From positions 1 to 33,841 of the forward strand of contig BHES01000026.1 of NCBI GenBank assembly GCA_003864575.1: a stretch of DNA of 33,841 bases. The letters are read 5' to 3'. Source of the stretch: Enterobacterales bacterium (GTDB taxonomy: Bacteria; Pseudomonadota; Gammaproteobacteria; Enterobacterales; Enterobacteriaceae). The notes under the pieces were generated by a model, which had not been told where the DNA came from, did no database searches, and saw nothing but the letters and a program-made list of their open reading frames with translations. Every line of letters starts with the position of its first letter. Within the stretch, counting starts at the first letter, position 1. This document shows, one piece after another, positions 29,958-33,841 of this stretch. The position numbers and the translations under genes were made by a program.

Positions 29958-31787
29958 TTACTCTACCGTAACAGACTTCGCCAGATTACGCGGCTGGTCT
30001 ACGTCGGTGCCTTTGATCAGCGCCACATAGTAGGACAGCAGCTGTAACGGGACAGTGTAGAAAATCGGGGCAACAATCTCTTCGACGTGCGGCAACTGAA
30101 TAATCTTCATGCCGTCGCTGTCGGTGAAGCCGGCGTCCTGATCGGCAAACACATACAGTAAGCCACCGCGCGCGCGAACCTCTTCGATATTCGACTTCAG
30201 CTTCTCCAGCAGCTCGTTATTTGGAGCCACAACGATAACCGGCATGTCGGCATCAATCAGCGCCAGCGGGCCGTGTTTCAACTCACCGGCCGCGTAGGCT
30301 TCAGCATGAATATAGGAGATCTCTTTCAGCTTCAGGGCGCCTTCCATAGCAATCGGGTATTGATCGCCACGACCGAGGAACAGAGCGTGATGTTTGTCAG
30401 AGAAACCTTCGGCCAGCGATTCGATGGTTTTATCCAGCGACAGCATCTGTTCAATACGCGCAGGCAACGCCTGAAGCGCGTGAACGATGTCGTGTTCGAC
30501 TTTCTCGTCCATCCCTTTCAGACGTCCCATACGCGCCACCAGCATCAGCAAAACGGTCAGCTGCGTGGTAAAGGCTTTGGTGGAGGCCACACCGATTTCC
30601 GTACCGGCTTGGGTCATCAGCGCCAAATCGGACTCACGCACCAGCGAAGAGCCGGCCACGTTACACACCGCCAGAGAACCGAGATAACCCAGCTCTTTGG
30701 ACAGACGCAGCGCTGCCAGCGTATCGGCGGTTTCGCCAGACTGCGACAACGTGATGATCAGGCTGCCCGGGCGAACGGCAGATTTGCGATAGCGGAATTC
30801 CGATGCGATTTCGACATCACACGGCATACCTGCCAGAGACTCAAACCAGTAACGCGCGACCATGCCCGAATTATAAGAGGTCCCGCAGGCAATGATCTGC
30901 ACATGCTGAACGTGCGACAGGATCTCGTCGGCTTTCTCGCCCAGTTCGCTGAGATCAACCTGACCGTGGCTGAAACGCCCTGCCAGGGTATTTTTAATCG
31001 CCAGCGGCTGCTCGTAGATCTCTTTTTGCATGTAGTGACGGAATTCGCCCTTATCACCGGCGTCATACTGCACTTTAGACTCGATTTCTGCGCGTTCAAC
31101 GGCATGCCCGTTTTTGTCATAAACGTTGACTGAACGACGTTTCACTTCCGCCACATCGCCCTCTTCAAGGAACATGAAGCGACGGGTAACAGGCAGCAGT
31201 GCCAGTTGGTCGGAAGCGATAAAGTTTTCACCCACGCCACGGCCAATCACCAGCGGACTGCCGGAACGGGCGGCCACCAGCAGAGAAGGGTCACGACGGT
31301 CGAGAATGACCGTACCGTAAGCGCCACGCAGTTGTGGGATCACACGTTGAACCACTTCCAGCAGCGTGCCGCCTTGCAGTTGTTCCCAATGCACCAGATG
31401 CGCGATCACTTCAGTATCCGTTTCCGAGTCGAAACGATAGCCCCGTTCAATCAGCAATGCGCGTAAAGGTTCGTGGTTCTCGATAATACCGTTGTGCACG
31501 ACTGCAATATAATCAGACACATGCGGGTGTGCATTCGCTTCAGAAGGTTCACCGTGGGTCGCCCAACGGGTGTGGGCAATCCCGGTACCACCATGCAGCG
31601 GATGCGCTTCAAGCGCCTCTGCCAGCATCTGTACCTTACCCAAACGGCGCAGGCGGCCCAGTTTGCCGTCGGCATCGATGATCGCCAGACCGGCCGAGTC
31701 ATAACCGCGGTATTCGAGACGGCGTAAACCTTCCAACAGAATTTCAGCAATATCGCGTTGCGCTACTGCGCCAACAATTCCACACAT
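29958..31787 (-). CDS. glmS: Glutamine-fructose-6-phosphate aminotransferase GlmS
   Basis: Makes glucosamine-6-phosphate from fructose-6-phosphate and glutamine, the entry step of UDP-GlcNAc, peptidoglycan and LPS synthesis. The 609 residues equal E. coli. The glutaminase domain is at about 1-240 with the nucleophile Cys directly after the initiator Met ([12 protein letters not shown]) and [12 protein letters not shown]. Two SIS sugar-isomerase domains follow ([29 protein letters not shown], and [40 protein letters not shown]). The C-terminus NLAKSVTVE is the conserved tail. AGGA lies about 9 bases before the ATG. In E. coli translation is activated by the sRNA GlmZ. Confidence 0.98.
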   Translation of the reverse strand: MCGIVGAVAQRDIAEILLEGLRRLEYRGYDSAGLAIIDADGKLGRLRRLGKVQMLAEALEAHPLHGGTGIAHTRWATHGEPSEANAHPHVSDYIAVVHNGIIENHEPLRALLIERGYRFDSETDTEVIAHLVHWEQLQGGTLLEVVQRVIPQLRGAYGTVILDRRDPSLLVAARSGSPLVIGRGVGENFIASDQLALLPVTRRFMFLEEGDVAEVKRRSVNVYDKNGHAVERAEIESKVQYDAGDKGEFRHYMQKEIYEQPLAIKNTLAGRFSHGQVDLSELGEKADEILSHVQHVQIIACGTSYNSGMVARYWFESLAGMPCDVEIASEFRYRKSAVRPGSLIITLSQSGETADTLAALRLSKELGYLGSLAVCNVAGSSLVRESDLALMTQAGTEIGVASTKAFTTQLTVLLMLVARMGRLKGMDEKVEHDIVHALQALPARIEQMLSLDKTIESLAEGFSDKHHALFLGRGDQYPIAMEGALKLKEISYIHAEAYAAGELKHGPLALIDADMPVIVVAPNNELLEKLKSNIEEVRARGGLLYVFADQDAGFTDSDGMKIIQLPHVEEIVAPIFYTVPLQLLSYYVALIKGTDVDQPRNLAKSVTVE

Positions 31788-31995
31788 CAGTTTTATTCCT
31801 ATTTAAGGTCTGTTCGCAGACCTTGTTTGAAGCCTGACCTGATTGATATCCGGTTTTTTCCGGGTTCCCCGAGCCTGGTAGAAGTTGGGGATTATTATGT
31901 TTTGGTCTGCGCTCTCAGTGAAAAAACACAGACCAAAACATGGTTTAACTCAGGCAGCAACGCACTGCGCCTGAGTTAACTGTCGCTACAAAAAA
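31788..31995 (-). promoter_or_regulatory. glmU-glmS intergenic leader with three hairpins
   Basis: Three strong inverted repeats fill this 208-base gap. In transcript order: TTAACTCAGGC/GCCTGAGTTAA (31979-31945), ATGTTTTGGTCTG/CAGACCAAAACAT with a 19-base loop (31941-31897), and AAGGTCTG/CAGACCTT with a 4-base loop (31824-31805), ending 4 bases before the glmS ribosome site. The second and third share GGTCTG and CAGACC, so arms can also pair across hairpins. In E. coli this region is cut by RNase E and is the target of GlmZ. I see no clear sigma70 promoter. Confidence 0.8.
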
Positions 31996-33366
31996 TTATT
32001 TTTTCTTCTGCGGCCTCTGCCAGTCGGGTTTATGAACCTGCGCAACCCGGCTCAGCAACAAGCCGTTGTCCGGAACATCGCGGGTCACCGTGGTGCCGGC
32101 AGCGATCGTCACGTTATTTCCCACCGTCACCGGCGCCACCAGTTGAGTGTCAGAACCGACGAAAACGTCGTTGCCGATGATCGTCTTGTGTTTGTTCACA
32201 CCGTCGTAATTACAGGTGATCGTGCCCGCGCCGATATTCACGTTATCGCCAATTTCAGCATCGCCAAGGTAGGAAAGATGTCCGGCTTTTGAGCCTTTAC
32301 CCAAACGCGCTTTTTTCACTTCGACAAAGTTACCTACATGCGCGCCCTGCGCCAGTTCAGCACCTGGGCGCAAGCGAGCAAACGGACCCACGGTGCAGTC
32401 AGCTTCCAACACGGCATTTTCAAACACGCTGTACGGGCTGATTTCGCAGTCGTCGCCAATCACGCAGTTTTTCAGCACACAACCGGCGCCAATTTTGACG
32501 CGATCGCCAAGCGTAACCTGCCCTTCAATGATCACGTTGACGTCAATTTGCACGTCGACTCCGTGAGAAAGCTCGCCGCGCAGATCAAACCGCGCAGGGT
32601 CCAGCAGCATCACACCAGCCAGTAACAGACGTTCGGCCTGTTCACTCTGATAGACGCGTTCCAGACGGGAAAGCTGCAGGCGGTTATTTACGCCATCCAC
32701 TTCGCTGTTACGCGACGGATGAACGGTGGCAATCTGATGCCCTTCGGCATGGGCCATGGCAATAATGTCAGTGATGTAATACTCACCCTGAGCATTGTTG
32801 TTGTTGAGCTGACTCAACCAGCGCTTGAATGAGGCACCGTTAGCCACCAGTATCCCGGTATTAATTTCTTTAATTTTCAGCTGTTCAACGCTGGCATCTT
32901 TCTGCTCGATAATGCCCGTCACCGTGCCGTTTTCGCGCACGATGCGACCGTAACCGGTCGGCTCATCCAGCACGACGGTCAGTAAACCGATACCGCCTTC
33001 TGGTTTTGCCTTCAATAATTTTTCCAGCGTATCGACGGAAATCAGCGGAACGTCGCCGTAAAGCATCAGTACATCTTCGTCATCGGCAAAATGCGGCGCA
33101 GCCTGCTGCATGGCGTGGCCGGTACCCAATTGCTCAGCCTGTAAAACCCAGTTCAACCCGCTGCCCGCCAGTCGCTGCTTGAGCAGGTCACCACCGTGGC
33201 CATAAACCAGATGGACATTGTTCGCGCCGAGACGCGTCGCAGCATCAATGACGTGCTGAACCATTGGCTTACCGGCCAGTGGATGAAGAACTTTAGGGAG
33301 ATTGGAGTACATGCGTGTTCCCTTGCCTGCGGCAAGGATCACAACACTCAATGCGCTGTTAGACAT
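31996..33366 (-). CDS. glmU: Bifunctional UDP-GlcNAc pyrophosphorylase / glucosamine-1-P acetyltransferase
   Basis: Catalyses the last two steps to UDP-N-acetylglucosamine. The 456 residues equal E. coli. The uridyltransferase domain is at about 1-229 with [20 protein letters not shown] near residue 11 and LYGDVPLI near 103. The left-handed beta-helix acetyltransferase domain follows at about 251-437, with the hexapeptide repeats, [26 protein letters not shown], and [17 protein letters not shown] carrying catalytic residues. AGG lies about 6 bases before the ATG. In enterics it is read from its own promoters and by read-through from the atp operon; here an IS630-type element stands 165 bases upstream. 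Confidence 0.98.
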   Translation of the reverse strand: MSNSALSVVILAAGKGTRMYSNLPKVLHPLAGKPMVQHVIDAATRLGANNVHLVYGHGGDLLKQRLAGSGLNWVLQAEQLGTGHAMQQAAPHFADDEDVLMLYGDVPLISVDTLEKLLKAKPEGGIGLLTVVLDEPTGYGRIVRENGTVTGIIEQKDASVEQLKIKEINTGILVANGASFKRWLSQLNNNNAQGEYYITDIIAMAHAEGHQIATVHPSRNSEVDGVNNRLQLSRLERVYQSEQAERLLLAGVMLLDPARFDLRGELSHGVDVQIDVNVIIEGQVTLGDRVKIGAGCVLKNCVIGDDCEISPYSVFENAVLEADCTVGPFARLRPGAELAQGAHVGNFVEVKKARLGKGSKAGHLSYLGDAEIGDNVNIGAGTITCNYDGVNKHKTIIGNDVFVGSDTQLVAPVTVGNNVTIAAGTTVTRDVPDNGLLLSRVAQVHKPDWQRPQKKK

Positions 33367-33394
33367 AGGTAACCTGACAAATCCAATTTGAGGG

Positions 33395-33420
33395 ACAAAA
33401 ATAACCTGTTAGACAACAGG
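33395..33420 (-). terminator. Weak terminator-like hairpin upstream of glmU
   Basis: Reading leftward, CCTGTT, loop GTCT, AACAGG, then TTATTTTTG: a 6-bp stem with a T-rich tail between the IS element and glmU. It may be the remnant of the partial terminator between atpC and glmU. Confidence 0.5.
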
Positions 33421-33539
33421 ATTACTACATATTTCGCATCAAAAACCGTCCGTAGCCCGCAGCCTGCAAGGGTTGAGCACTCGGTAGGCAGTAGCGGAAA
33501 AATACGCCATAAAACACCTGCTTTGGCGTCTATACACAG

Positions 33540-33841
33540 TTAACTTGAAGATGCATTTTTCAGCATCTGGAAGTTGTCATTAATTCGGCGTGGCAACGCA
33601 CCAGAAAGTCCCGGTAATATTTCACTAAAAAATCGTCTTATCTCCTCCCGGAACTGCTTTGCTGAAGCGAAGTAACGGTTGTTTCTTACCTCCTCATTCA
33701 TCACCTTCCACAGTCGTTCGATTGGATTCAGGTTCGGGCTGTAAGGCGGCAGGTAGTGAAGGTCGATATTCATCACGTAAGCCCAGTCTTTCACCAACCC
33801 ACTGCGGTGATAACCTGCTCCGTCAAGGATAATGTGAATCT
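33540..33841 (-). mobile_element. IS630-family transposase, C-terminal part (right copy, continues past window)
   Basis: About 99 codons of the transposase, open to the window edge. The DDE catalytic region is visible: ILDGAGYHRS (second acid) and YLPPYSPNLNPIERLWKVM (third acid E with the YSPxLNPIE signature of the IS630 group). The product ends NASSS as in the left copy. The short ORF start at an internal TTG (33797) is not a true start. The element tip TATACACAGTTAAC (33531-33544) borders the glmU upstream region; IS630 inserts at TA. It stands in inverted orientation to the left copy, with both 3' ends facing the window. Confidence 0.9.

Noticed and set aside
30273-31133. Open frame of 286 codons antisense to glmS
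   Set aside because: Shadow of glmS codons; His/Gln/Arg-rich and without any domain.

Overview
The window is a stretch of enterobacterial chromosome from the neighbourhood of the replication origin. Nearly every protein aligns by eye along its whole length with its Escherichia coli counterpart, and the gene order dgoK-dgoR-yidA-gyrB-recF-dnaN-dnaA / rpmH-rnpA-yidD-yidC-mnmE ... yieE-chrR-adeP-yieH ... phoU-pstBACS ... glmS-glmU is the E. coli order with some genes missing (yidX, yidB, tnaCAB, mdtL, cbrBC, bgl) and others added (a gluconate dehydrogenase operon, a chemoreceptor, a TetR regulator, rluF). Protein divergence and the gluconate dehydrogenase operon suggest an Enterobacterales member outside Escherichia/Salmonella, perhaps of the Rahnella/Ewingella/Serratia type. 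The genus is an inference and was not tested.

Layout. 1-117: 3' end of an IS630-family transposase whose insertion cuts dgoK. 114-1417: truncated dgoK and intact dgoR, with two DgoR operator-like sites upstream. 1750-2565: yidA. 2723-8757: the dnaA-dnaN-recF-gyrB replication operon on the minus strand, ending in a strong terminator. 8758-9476: divergent control region with a perfect DnaA box, 12 GATC sites and two good promoters for rpmH. 9477-11859: rpmH-rnpA-yidD-yidC, then mnmE. 13402-17229: three-subunit membrane-bound gluconate (or 2-ketogluconate) dehydrogenase. 17579-19474: Cache-type chemoreceptor with a sigma28-like promoter. 19797-24186: yieE, chrR, adeP (minus strand), yieH and a TetR regulator. 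24297-28889: pstSCAB-phoU, read leftward from a five-half-site Pho box array. 29117-33366: rluF, glmS and glmU. 33540-33841: a second IS630-family copy in inverted orientation, upstream of glmU where the atp operon normally lies.

Functionally the window joins replication initiation and elongation (DnaA, DnaN, RecF, GyrB), RNA maturation (RNase P protein, MnmE, RluF), membrane protein insertion (YidC/YidD), periplasmic sugar-acid oxidation, phosphate uptake and cell-wall amino sugar synthesis (GlmS/GlmU). I see no phage, CRISPR array, defence island or unknown multi-gene system. The points worth a second look are regulatory DNA (a repeated stem motif in the glmU-glmS leader, the Pho array, DgoR operators, the palindrome before the chemoreceptor), the IS-broken dgo locus, a PPTase-like protein lacking the usual Lys-Glu motif, and a TetR gene with no convincing start.
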